From JBBRMY01 sp038230595 (GTDB lineage: Bacteria > Bacteroidota > Ignavibacteria > Tepidaquicellales > Tepidaquicellaceae): a stretch of DNA of 39,802 nucleotides. This document shows positions 17,458-24,987 of this stretch, piece after piece. The notes below the pieces were generated by a model. The model did no database searches. It worked only from the letters and a program-made list of their open reading frames with translations, and was not told where the DNA came from. Each line of letters opens with the position of its first letter. Position 1 is the stretch's first letter. A program made the translations under genes and the position numbers. The stretch lies in NCBI GenBank assembly GCA_038230595.1, contig JBBRMY010000010.1, positions 1 through 39,802 on the forward strand, written 5' to 3'.

Positions 17458-18303
17458 TCACTTTTCACCATAAATTACAGTTGAATAAGCATCAATATTA
17501 ACTTTCCCTTCTGGGTATTTCTGAAGAATAAGATCTATGACTTCCTTTTTAATTTTTTCCTTAGTTGCATCATCAGCTTTGCTTAATCCACCTACAACCG
17601 GGGCAGCAACTTCTGTTGTCATAGTCCAGTAAACATCAGTTGTGCCGGCATTCAGCTTACTCTCAACTTCTGTTTCAGAAATATTCTTTAATCCGGCTTG
17701 TTTAAATATATCAGACATGCATCCTTTTGCAGAGCATCGGAACATTCCCGGAGCCCCCGGAGGCGGAACTGGAATATCTACATATTTCTTTATAGTTCCC
17801 ATAGCTGCAGCAACCCAAAAATTCTTTTCCGGTCCATCCCATACAGATGCTGCTATCCGACCTCCCGGCTTTAAGACCCTTACCATTTCTTTTGCGGCAA
17901 GAAGCATATCAGGAAAAAACATAAATCCCATTCTGCAGCTAATTGCATCAAAAGTATTGTCATCGAACGGCAGTTCACAAACATCACAGGTTTTTGTCTC
18001 TACATTCTTCAGGTTTTTCTTTAAAGCATTTTCTTTTGCAACTTCAAGCATACCATCGGCAAGATCAGTAATGACAACTTTTCCATTTGGTATCATTGAA
18101 GCAATTGTTAAACCGGGTTCTCCTGTTCCGGCAGCTATATCAAGGATAACTTCTTTATCCTTCGGTTTTATAAGACTGATGATCTTATCACCCATAGGCT
18201 TAAGGAAATCCATTGTAAGGTGGTCCCATTTTTTCCAGCCGGGTGAGAATTTATTCCATGTTTCTTTCTGGATGTCGCGGATCTTTTCGAGGTTCTCTTC
18301 CAT
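17458..18303 (-). CDS. Class I SAM-dependent methyltransferase (UbiE-like)
   Basis: SAM-binding motif I is VILDIAAGTGEPG (52-64), followed by acidic loop VVITDLADGMLEVAKENA, and a motif with CDVCELPFDDNTFDAISCRMGFMF, the usual 'lPf~d~sFD~v' segment. KEMVRVLKPGGRIAASVWDG is motif III. The N-terminus (DIQKETWNKFSPGWKKWD) is typical of small-molecule methyltransferases of the Methyltransf_11/25 type. The 281-residue length is normal. The substrate is unknown. It is 33 bases downstream of the VOC gene on the same strand, so the two are probably in one transcript with the hydrolase further upstream. Confidence 0.87.
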   Translation of the reverse strand: MEENLEKIRDIQKETWNKFSPGWKKWDHLTMDFLKPMGDKIISLIKPKDKEVILDIAAGTGEPGLTIASMIPNGKVVITDLADGMLEVAKENALKKNLKNVETKTCDVCELPFDDNTFDAISCRMGFMFFPDMLLAAKEMVRVLKPGGRIAASVWDGPEKNFWVAAAMGTIKKYVDIPVPPPGAPGMFRCSAKGCMSDIFKQAGLKNISETEVESKLNAGTTDVYWTMTTEVAAPVVGGLSKADDATKEKIKKEVIDLILQKYPEGKVNIDAYSTVIYGEK

Positions 18304-18336
18304 AAGAATTTTAGTTTATGTTAAGGAAAAAAGTGA

Positions 18337-18681
18337 TTATTTGTTTTCTACCAGATAAAGCGGATTATTATCAAGGTCTGTAAAAAAAGCAAGCTTAACC
18401 ATTTCATCATCATGCGGATGAAATTTGATTCCTTTCTTTTCAAGTTCGGCAATGCTCTCTTCCATATTTGTTACTTCAAATGCGATAGATAAGCTATCCC
18501 CAACTTTAATATCTTTTCCTTTTGGATGCAGTCCGATCGTAATACCGGGACCTTCTATCTCTGCCCAATGATTATCATAATTCACTTTCAGCTTTAAGCC
18601 TAAGGATTCTGTATAAAACTTAATTGCGTTAGTCATGTCTGAAACCATGATTGTGACGTTACTGCCTTTGAAGTTTGACAT
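18337..18681 (-). CDS. VOC-superfamily (glyoxalase/bleomycin resistance-like) protein
   Basis: The single 114-residue domain has the paired beta-alpha-beta-beta-beta VOC modules: VTIMVSDMTNAIKFYTESLGLKL in the first half and LAFFTDLDNNPLYLVENK at the end. The usual first-strand metal histidine is replaced (VTIMVSD), so metal-dependent catalysis is doubtful; a binding role is possible. It is about 75% identical (85 of 113 columns by my count) to the C-terminal domain of the DUF805-VOC fusion at 19699-20406, so the two arose by a recent local duplication. It lies between a methyltransferase and an alpha/beta hydrolase on the same strand. Confidence 0.88.
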   Translation of the reverse strand: MSNFKGSNVTIMVSDMTNAIKFYTESLGLKLKVNYDNHWAEIEGPGITIGLHPKGKDIKVGDSLSIAFEVTNMEESIAELEKKGIKFHPHDDEMVKLAFFTDLDNNPLYLVENK

Positions 18682-18713
18682 AATAAGATTTAAATTTTAT
18701 AATTGCCGATATA

Positions 18714-19547
18714 TTAATCTTTGAAATTCAGAAATTCCTCTATCAAATTCACTACCCATTCCTGTTCCCACTTTCCATTTTTCAAAGTTGTTATTTCACC
18801 TAAATAATCACCATGTCCGCCGAGGATGATTGCTAAGCGGCAATCGGGTATAAGCTGCGACATTTTTACTGTGTGTTCCAGAGTAGCGACATCTCTATCT
18901 CCGGAAATTATAAGCGTTGGTGCTGCTATGGACTTCAGATCCTCGTCTTTCCAGTCTTTAAATTCAATCATTCTGTTTTTGTCACGGATAAACATTTTCG
19001 TAAGTCTTTCTCCTGCTAACTTTTCTATACGCGCTTTATCAGTTTCAGTTTCTGAAATAAATTCTTCCATCTCTCTCAGGTATGCATTTTTCAGGAATGC
19101 CGGCATATTTTCTATTGAAGCCTGATGCATACCTTCAAAGAATCCCTTAAAAAGTCCTTCTCTTTTATAAAAGGCTGATGCCACTATAAGCTTGTTGACT
19201 AATTCAGGATGACGGATCGCAACCTGAATAACATCGCTTCCTCCGTTGCTGAAACCAAGGAAGTCTGCTTTTGTAATTTTCAGATTCTCCAAAAGTTGTG
19301 CAGCATCATCTGCATCCTGTTCAAAGGATGAAGGAGTTTCTCTGTCTTCAGTTCTTCCATGAGCCTGCATTTCAACCGCAATTACTTTTCTTGTCTTTGC
19401 AAGAAATGGAAGTATTTTTCCGAAGTTTGTTTGTATTGTTGAACCGCCACCATGGATAAGCACCAATGGTGTACTTTCTAAATGTTCTTCGCCATGAATT
19501 TCGAAGTACAATTTCATACCATTAACCTTGGAGAAGCCGGATTTCAT
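18714..19547 (-). CDS. Alpha/beta hydrolase
   Basis: The oxyanion region is LVLIHGGGSTIQTNFG (28-43). The nucleophile elbow is GFSNGG with Ser100, the acid is in LIISGDRD (D217 or D219), and the catalytic histidine is H245 in ILGGHGDYLG. The GxSxGG elbow and the HGGG motif are typical of esterase or lyase-like members. At 277 residues it is normal length with a helical cap around 125-200. There is no signal peptide, so it is cytoplasmic. It starts the small minus-strand group hydrolase, VOC, methyltransferase. The substrate cannot be inferred. Confidence 0.88.
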   Translation of the reverse strand: MKSGFSKVNGMKLYFEIHGEEHLESTPLVLIHGGGSTIQTNFGKILPFLAKTRKVIAVEMQAHGRTEDRETPSSFEQDADDAAQLLENLKITKADFLGFSNGGSDVIQVAIRHPELVNKLIVASAFYKREGLFKGFFEGMHQASIENMPAFLKNAYLREMEEFISETETDKARIEKLAGERLTKMFIRDKNRMIEFKDWKDEDLKSIAAPTLIISGDRDVATLEHTVKMSQLIPDCRLAIILGGHGDYLGEITTLKNGKWEQEWVVNLIEEFLNFKD

Positions 19548-19698
19548 TTTTAGGAAGTTGAAATTTCTCTATGTATAAAAATGGATAAAGGAGGAAAAAA
19601 TTAAAAGATATTTTTGATAACCATAGATGAATCTTATCAATAGTTACTTGAAATTTTACATCACTTTGCAGAAGTCGTTTGATCTCGAAAAAATAATA

Positions 19699-20406
19699 TC
19701 ATTTATTCTCCACAAGATAAAGCGGATTATTATCAGGATCAGTAAAAAAAGCTAACTTTATCATTTCATCCTCATTCGGAAGGAATTTAATACCTTTTAT
19801 CTCCAGCTCGGCAATACTCTTTTCTATATTAGCAACTTCAAAAGTTATTGAAATGCTGTCACCCGTTATTGTCTCATTTCCTCTTAGAAGAAGACCGATT
19901 GTAATTCCAGGACCTTCTATTTTAGCCCAGTGATTGTTGTAATTCCGTTTCAACTTTAAGCCTAAAGATTCTGTATAAAACTTAATTGCATTTGGTATGT
20001 CTGAAACCATAATGTTGACATTACCGGATTTGAATTGTGATTCTATTTCATATGGATCAGACCCAAAATCGTTATCTCCTTCATCCCCTCTCCGAAGCAT
20101 TAGTATTAAAAACCAAATTGAACCAACAAGCGGGACAAATATTATTAAGACAAATAATCCACTTTTATTAGTATCATGCAATCTTCTTATTGTGACAGCC
20201 AACCGAGGAAGTAGGAGAGCATAAGAATATAATAAGAATAAATATCCATATGGCAATTCTTTTACTGTAATATTAAGCAAATTGTCTCCTGTGATTGTTA
20301 CAACAATTAAAATAATATCTATTAAAGAAAACCACCAAAATTCTTTTCTGCTTGCACGACCTTTAAAATTAACATAATTCTTAAAACATTTTATGTAATA
20401 GTTCAT
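19699..20406 (-). CDS. DUF805-VOC fusion protein
   Basis: Residues 1-115 are a DUF805 domain. They begin with CFKNYVNFKGRASRKEFWWF, have about four membrane spans, and carry the family motif LAVTIRRLHDTNKSGLFVLI followed by a lysine/arginine end. Residues about 123-235 are a VOC domain (NVNIMVSDIPNAIKFYTESL to DNNPLYLVENK), nearly a copy of the stand-alone VOC protein at 18337-18681. The linker is short and acidic (GDEGDNDFGSDPYE), which is also how many DUF805 proteins end. DUF805 proteins are usually free-standing, so the fusion probably formed when a duplicated VOC gene joined a DUF805 gene. No frameshift is needed to read it. Confidence 0.88.
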   Translation of the reverse strand: MNYYIKCFKNYVNFKGRASRKEFWWFSLIDIILIVVTITGDNLLNITVKELPYGYLFLLYSYALLLPRLAVTIRRLHDTNKSGLFVLIIFVPLVGSIWFLILMLRRGDEGDNDFGSDPYEIESQFKSGNVNIMVSDIPNAIKFYTESLGLKLKRNYNNHWAKIEGPGITIGLLLRGNETITGDSISITFEVANIEKSIAELEIKGIKFLPNEDEMIKLAFFTDPDNNPLYLVENK

Positions 20407-20447
20407 TAAAATTGATTTGCGGAATTAAGTAATATTATTAATTAAAA

Positions 20448-20756
20448 TTAGGAGTTAGTTATGTCTATTTCAATCCTTTTTCTGAATAAAAGTGATGTTA
20501 TAACTAATCCTAGCAAACTACTTGAAATGAATGTGACTATAAGATCACTGTAGTTCGCATTCCATCCAGTAGAAAGCTTTATAACCGTAAGAACTGACTC
20601 AATTATAATTACAATTAACCAATAATGAACTATGGATCACCTAAAATTTTTCTGTTTCTCAGTAGGAAGATTTAATAAGGAGAATATGATCATAAATACT
20701 TCTATAAAAGTGCTTAAATGCAAATGTGAATGCCATAATATTAAAATGTATTTCAA
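20448..20756 (-). pseudogene. Interrupted small membrane protein ORF
   Basis: The 370-base gap between two minus-strand genes contains one continuous frame of 103 codons broken by a single TGA at 20637-20639. It runs from a TTG at 20756. The first 39 codons give a hydrophobic segment (FIEVFMIIFSLLNLP) and a basic end. After the stop, 62 codons give two more likely membrane spans (YWLIVIIIESVLTVIKL and LIVTFISSSLLGLVITSLLF) and end at the TAA at 20448-20450. Frame agreement across the stop favours a decaying gene or a sequencing error. The downstream half could alternatively be a gene using a non-standard start. The family is not recognised. Confidence 0.4.
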
Positions 20757-20776
20757 GGAATACGAAGTTACACTCT

Positions 20777-21394
20777 TTACAGAAGCTTGAAATGTTTAAA
20801 AATTACTTTAGCGAAAAGAGGCAGCCTCATGTTCGTTTCAAATTCATATCCATTATCTGCATAATCCGCATATTGAACCGTAACCCCGTAACAATAATAT
20901 GCATTTGCTTTTTCAGAATACATTAGAAGGTCAAACCTGCTTTGATTAAGTTCTTTTGATTTTCTATAGAACCTGGTGTTTAAAAAGTATGCGTCCTGAC
21001 CAGAAGGCAAATTGAATTTTTCTGCTCCGTCAGTAAATCCTTCCGGAAATACCCTGTCCGGATTATCATGATAACCAGCCAGCCAGTTATCTTTTGCTTG
21101 TTCCAATGAAGCATAGCTCTTATCAACTTTCATAACGAATAATACAAGAATAATTGGTGAACCATTTAATTCTATCGGATATGCAAGACCACTTGCTTCA
21201 AAATAATGTTCCAGTTCAGATCCTGGAGGTAAGTGACGCCACTCAAAAGGAACTTGAAGCTCATAATAATCACTAGAGTAAGTTGTTAAACTATCCCAAA
21301 TTGTAGTTCTTGATTTTTTAGCCTGACCGAAAGAAGAATTAACAGATATAGAGAATGTAGAAAGTAAAAATATGAGCAGAAAGAGTTTTTTCAT
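20777..21394 (-). CDS. Secreted protein of unknown function
   Basis: There is a clear signal peptide: KK, then hydrophobic LFLLIFLLSTFSISVNSSF, with a likely cleavage after the SSFGQA region near residues 22-25. The mature part of about 180 residues is mixed alpha/beta, with aromatic-rich strands and the segment YYELQVPFEWRHLPPGSELEHYFE. It has no lipobox and no T9SS C-terminal domain, so it is probably periplasmic. I cannot assign a family; the overall look is that of PsbP-like or DUF1795-like small periplasmic proteins, but that is a guess. It lies between the amide-ligase cassette upstream and the DUF805-VOC gene downstream. Confidence 0.65.
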   Translation of the reverse strand: MKKLFLLIFLLSTFSISVNSSFGQAKKSRTTIWDSLTTYSSDYYELQVPFEWRHLPPGSELEHYFEASGLAYPIELNGSPIILVLFVMKVDKSYASLEQAKDNWLAGYHDNPDRVFPEGFTDGAEKFNLPSGQDAYFLNTRFYRKSKELNQSRFDLLMYSEKANAYYCYGVTVQYADYADNGYEFETNMRLPLFAKVIFKHFKLL

Positions 21395-21454
21395 AATAAC
21401 AAGTATTGTCCTGCAAGGTTTGAAAATTTGTCTGGTAAAATTCTAACAATTTTT

Positions 21455-22651
21455 TTAATCTTTTTCGAAGTATCCAACAGATGAACCTGTCCAGGTTTTG
21501 CCTTTGTTGAAATCGACTCCCATCATTTTTCCTTTGCTCATTCGGATAAGGTTTATAACAGGCATTGGCTCTTCATCGCCGTTCCACACACATAATATAC
21601 GGATCTCAGCTTTTGCAGGCTCGTCAAGGGTTTGGACAACGGGTGTGTATTCAATTTTTTTTTGAAGGACAAAATTGGCTTTTTCATTTTCAGGAATTGC
21701 TTCAAGGTCTTCTTTGGTAAGGTCGAACTTTACACCTACCCCTGCAAATGAGAAGAGGGGCTTAAGTACATAATTTTCGAGGTCGGTTGGAAATGTTTCT
21801 ATCTCGCTGACAAAGCGGCTGTCAGGAGCATACTTGCTTTTTATATAGGGAAGCAGATATTTGCTGATCTTAAAGAACCAGTTCGGATGAGCAACCCACT
21901 GCACATCAAGATCTTCACTGATCTTGAAATTATACTTTAGATCGGGGCGTTTCTTTAATTCATCGTAAATAACCCGGTTGTAAATTCTTTCGATGCGGGT
22001 CTTCTTTCCATCCCGGTCGTAAAATAACTGCTTACCTTCTTTTGTGATCTTTGTTAAACAGACAGCACGAATGCCGATCCATTTTTCAGTTGCAGCAAAA
22101 TCGACGCGGGTCTTTTGCTTCTCAGGTTCTATCTCAAGAAGAATAACATTCTCGGGCTTGCAATCACCGAGAAATGTTTTCTTTAAAACTTCTATATAAG
22201 AATCGTGATCAAGCCCACTGAAAAAATGAGTGACAGTATCGGGAATATCAAAATGCTTTCTGAATGCCAGACTAAGCATTTCCTGGTAGCAATATAAAGA
22301 TGCAAATCCTTGAAGCTCGATAAGCTGAGGAATTAATTTTCCATTCTCATCCTTGCAGACTGCAAAGTCTATCGCTAATAAATTAGTATGTGCGTCTTCG
22401 TTCGGAACTTCAAGTCCGGGAGGAATTGCTTTTTTAGATATCTGTTTGAATTTGTCTGACTTGAGAAAATCAAGAATGTCTTTAACTGCAGCGCGTAGTT
22501 CAGCTTTAAACTCTTTTGGAAAGAAAACAGGTGTTTCCGAAAGGCGGAAGTCTATAGGAAAATCAAAATAATTATTAAGGTAGTGAGTGTATTCGTTGTA
22601 TTTTTCTTCTGTCCAGTTTTTGTTGTAGTTTTCGCGGAGGTGTTTTATCAT
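21455..22651 (-). CDS. ATP-grasp-like ligase, probably circularly permuted
   Basis: A Mg-binding-like strand comes first (LIPQLIELQGFASLY, E113). It is followed much later by the nucleotide-binding pair YVLKPLFSFAGVGVKF (K297, G304-306) and NFVLQKKIEYTP (Q330), then KAEIRILCVW (E349, R351). That order, with metal-ligand strand before the lysine and glycine loop, matches circularly permuted ATP-grasp proteins such as those that build glutathionylspermidine-like amides. I chose the ATG at 22651 (398 residues). A TTG at 22699 would add 16 residues, but those are encoded by an intergenic repeat. It is the last gene of the four-gene ligase/peptidase series and probably forms an amide bond. The substrate is unknown. 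Confidence 0.62.
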   Translation of the reverse strand: MIKHLRENYNKNWTEEKYNEYTHYLNNYFDFPIDFRLSETPVFFPKEFKAELRAAVKDILDFLKSDKFKQISKKAIPPGLEVPNEDAHTNLLAIDFAVCKDENGKLIPQLIELQGFASLYCYQEMLSLAFRKHFDIPDTVTHFFSGLDHDSYIEVLKKTFLGDCKPENVILLEIEPEKQKTRVDFAATEKWIGIRAVCLTKITKEGKQLFYDRDGKKTRIERIYNRVIYDELKKRPDLKYNFKISEDLDVQWVAHPNWFFKISKYLLPYIKSKYAPDSRFVSEIETFPTDLENYVLKPLFSFAGVGVKFDLTKEDLEAIPENEKANFVLQKKIEYTPVVQTLDEPAKAEIRILCVWNGDEEPMPVINLIRMSKGKMMGVDFNKGKTWTGSSVGYFEKD

Positions 22652-22662
22652 GGGTTGATTCG

Positions 22663-22799
22663 GTTTGTCAGGGCTAAAGCCCAGGATTTTATTCTTCAAA
22701 ACCCCAGGCTAAAGCATAGGGTTAATGTTTAACTACCATTTCCGGGATTCTTGCTTTTCCCCGATAAAAGCATTCGGGGATAAACTCCGGAATGACGAT
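22663..22799. repeat. Palindromic intergenic repeat elements
   Basis: Three inverted motifs fill the gap between the aminopeptidase and the downstream ATP-grasp gene. GGGCTAAAGCCC at 22671-22682 is a tight hairpin, CCCCAGGCTAAAGCATAGGG at 22702-22721 is a degenerate relative, and a larger element at about 22738-22799 nests CCCCGA/TCGGGG inside TTCCGGGATTC/CTCCGGAATGAC. The first two share GGCTAAAGC. The type resembles dispersed REP-like repeats, so it is probably a mobile or relic insertion inside the operon. In RNA it may act as a processing or attenuation structure. Confidence 0.65.
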
Positions 22800-22811
22800 C
22801 TTTATTATTTC

Positions 22812-23831
22812 TTAAATCAGAAACTTTCCTTTTTCCATTACCTGCTTGCCATCGAACCAAATGCTGTTCTTAATGCTTACGCAGTCAATATGTGTAGTGG
22901 ATTTCCAGTCAGCACCGGTGTGTTCAGAGTACGGATGACCAAATGCCATGTGGTTTGTTGGAAGCTTTTCATCCTGCAATATATTTCCTATTACATGAGT
23001 GCATGCTATGTTAGTTCCGATAGCAAATTCACCTACACGGTTACTGTTTTCATCTGTCATTGTATATGCAGTAAACTCTTCAAGCAGTTCAGTATTCTTA
23101 CAGAACATTTTTGTTATACGGGCATTTTCAATTTCAATAGTCAAAGGAGTTTTTAATAGGTCACCATATTTCGCACATAGATAGTCACCGACAACTCCAT
23201 CAACCACAAATACTCCATTCACATTTTTAGGCGAAGTAAATATTTCACCGCCGGGAAGATTGCCCCATTTGTCGGCTGAAATAATTCCACTTGTCTTAAG
23301 CCATTTTAATTCAGGTACAAAATCTGCAACTATATCTGTTCCGTTATCAGATTTCAGAACGATCTGCTTTGCTTTTCTTGCAAGGTCAATAAGCCTAACT
23401 GATATCTCATCTACTTTTGCATAATCTGCGCGCATACCCTCTTTCATGATCTGCTTTGAAATATTCACCATGTGAGCATGACGAATTCTGTTCGCATTAA
23501 CAACTTCAGTCATATCTTTGCGTGAGTTCAACTCACCTGTATGAGCAATAGCTGCGAAGATACTTACCTGTGACTTTGCAAGATCTTCAAGAATTGGTTT
23601 TGGCATATTTGGTAAAGGACGCGGAGCATAGTCCTCAATAACCATTACACTGTATTCAGAGCCAACTTTTTTAACTTCTGCAGCAAGCGAACTTGCAATT
23701 TCAAGTGATTCATTATCAGTAATGATCGTTACTCTTTCTTCGGGCTTTATTCTGAGGCATGCGTTAATCGCATTATATGCACCAGGCGTTAGATCTTTAT
23801 CAAAATCGGTAATAATTTCTGTTTTCTGCAT
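22812..23831 (-). CDS. M29-type aminopeptidase (COG2309)
   Basis: This matches the AmpS/thermophilic aminopeptidase family. Dinuclear metal ligands appear intact: E196 in NLPGGEIFTSP, E268 in VGEFAIGTN, H294 in LPTNHMAFGHP, and H314 with D316 in STTHIDCV. The N-terminal half has the Rossmann-like VTIITDNESLEIASSLAAEVKKVG. At 339 residues it is clearly shorter than classic M29 enzymes of about 410. That suggests a specialised branch. It lies 27 bases from the carboxylate-amine ligase gene upstream and in the same operon as two ATP-grasp genes. It may trim or mature the product those ligases make, and not act in general protein turnover (inference). Confidence 0.85.
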   Translation of the reverse strand: MQKTEIITDFDKDLTPGAYNAINACLRIKPEERVTIITDNESLEIASSLAAEVKKVGSEYSVMVIEDYAPRPLPNMPKPILEDLAKSQVSIFAAIAHTGELNSRKDMTEVVNANRIRHAHMVNISKQIMKEGMRADYAKVDEISVRLIDLARKAKQIVLKSDNGTDIVADFVPELKWLKTSGIISADKWGNLPGGEIFTSPKNVNGVFVVDGVVGDYLCAKYGDLLKTPLTIEIENARITKMFCKNTELLEEFTAYTMTDENSNRVGEFAIGTNIACTHVIGNILQDEKLPTNHMAFGHPYSEHTGADWKSTTHIDCVSIKNSIWFDGKQVMEKGKFLI

Positions 23832-23858
23832 TTATTAAACTTTTGTAATTTAATTAAT

Positions 23859-24959
23859 TTAATTCAGTCCTATGTGAGTTTCCTCTACAATGAAATCAAC
23901 TACTTTTTTCAGGTCATTGGTTTCATTAAAAACTTTTATCTGTCTGTCGGCACCGGTACCATTCTCAAGAATATTGAAAAGGTAATACACTTCTTCCCTG
24001 CTGCCAAGGTCGTCGAGAACATCTTCAACAAATGCTACAAGTTCATGAGCAAGAACCTTGAACGGCACTTCTTCCTGCTTTCCGAAATCTATAAGCTTAC
24101 CTTCGATCCCGTATCTTGATGCGCGCCATTTATTTTCATTCATTAATGCTCGGCGATACTGTCTGAAGCCAAGATTTTTCTGAATAAGCTTATATAATTT
24201 TACAGTAACTGCCTGCATGATGGCTGCAAGAGCGATGGTTTCATCAACTCTCATAGGTATATCGCAGATGCGATATTCAATAGTATTGAAGAAAGGATGA
24301 AGGCGGATATCCCACCATATTTTTTTTGCGTTATCTATACAATTGGTTTTAATCAGAAGCTTTAAATAGCTTTCATATTCGGCAAGCGAATGATATGCAT
24401 CGGGAATTCCTGTTCTAGGGAATTTATCAAATACTTTTGTGCGGTAAGATTTAAATCCTGTATTTCTACCCAGCCAGAAAGGCGAATTAGTTGAAAGCGC
24501 AAAAATATGCGGAAGAAAATATCTTGCAGCGTTCATAAGCATAATTCCTATTTCGCGGTCTTCAACTCCAATATGAACATGAAGCCCGAAAATAAGATTA
24601 GCGCGTGCTACTTCTTCCATCTCATTAAGAATTTCCTTGTAGCGCGGAGCATCTGTTATCTCCTGATCTTTCCAGTGAGAGAAAGGATGAGTTCCGGCTG
24701 CGCCGATAGTAAGTCCATTTTCTTTTGCAGCTTTTGAAATTGTACTGCGAAGATTAATAACTTCTTCCCGAGCCTGCTTTATATCCTTGCATATAGTAGT
24801 ACCGACTTCAACGACGGATCGGTGAAGCTCTTGCTTTATATCAACAGTCTCTTTTCCTAAGGCAAAAATCTCTGTCATGTGAGACTTAAGCTCCCGGGTA
24901 ACCGGATCTATTATCTGAAATTCTTCTTCAATGCCTATGGTAAATGAATTGCTGTTCAT
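23859..24959 (-). CDS. Carboxylate-amine ligase, GCS2/YbdK family
   Basis: The family relates to glutamate-cysteine ligase and forms gamma-glutamyl-type amide bonds using ATP. The N-terminal active-site strand is FTIGIEEEFQIID (about 6-18) with its cluster of acidic residues. LIFGLHVHIGV holds the next metal or substrate histidine pair. WWDIRLHPFFNTIEYRICDIPM and the KWRASRYGIEG segment are typical of YbdK. At 366 residues it is the normal YbdK length of about 370. E. coli YbdK has weak glutamate-cysteine ligase activity, but members in clusters probably use other substrates. Gaps to both neighbours are under 30 bases, indicating an operon with an ATP-grasp upstream and an aminopeptidase downstream. 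Confidence 0.92.
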   Translation of the reverse strand: MNSNSFTIGIEEEFQIIDPVTRELKSHMTEIFALGKETVDIKQELHRSVVEVGTTICKDIKQAREEVINLRSTISKAAKENGLTIGAAGTHPFSHWKDQEITDAPRYKEILNEMEEVARANLIFGLHVHIGVEDREIGIMLMNAARYFLPHIFALSTNSPFWLGRNTGFKSYRTKVFDKFPRTGIPDAYHSLAEYESYLKLLIKTNCIDNAKKIWWDIRLHPFFNTIEYRICDIPMRVDETIALAAIMQAVTVKLYKLIQKNLGFRQYRRALMNENKWRASRYGIEGKLIDFGKQEEVPFKVLAHELVAFVEDVLDDLGSREEVYYLFNILENGTGADRQIKVFNETNDLKKVVDFIVEETHIGLN

Positions 24960-24987
24960 AGTGTTTATTTAATGAAGACTGCTTTTG

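Noticed and set aside
17392..17484. 30-codon plus-strand ORF with an AGGAG before its ATG
   Set aside because: It runs into the antisense of the methyltransferase gene, has no hydrophobic or toxin-like character, and is too short to support.
17642..18358. 238-codon plus-strand ORF opposite the methyltransferase gene
   Set aside because: The minus-strand methyltransferase has all SAM-binding motifs; the opposite frame shows none and is a codon-bias shadow.
20637..20639. TGA as selenocysteine in the interrupted membrane ORF
   Set aside because: There is no stem-loop of the needed type right after the codon and no selenoprotein-like context. A nonsense change is simpler.
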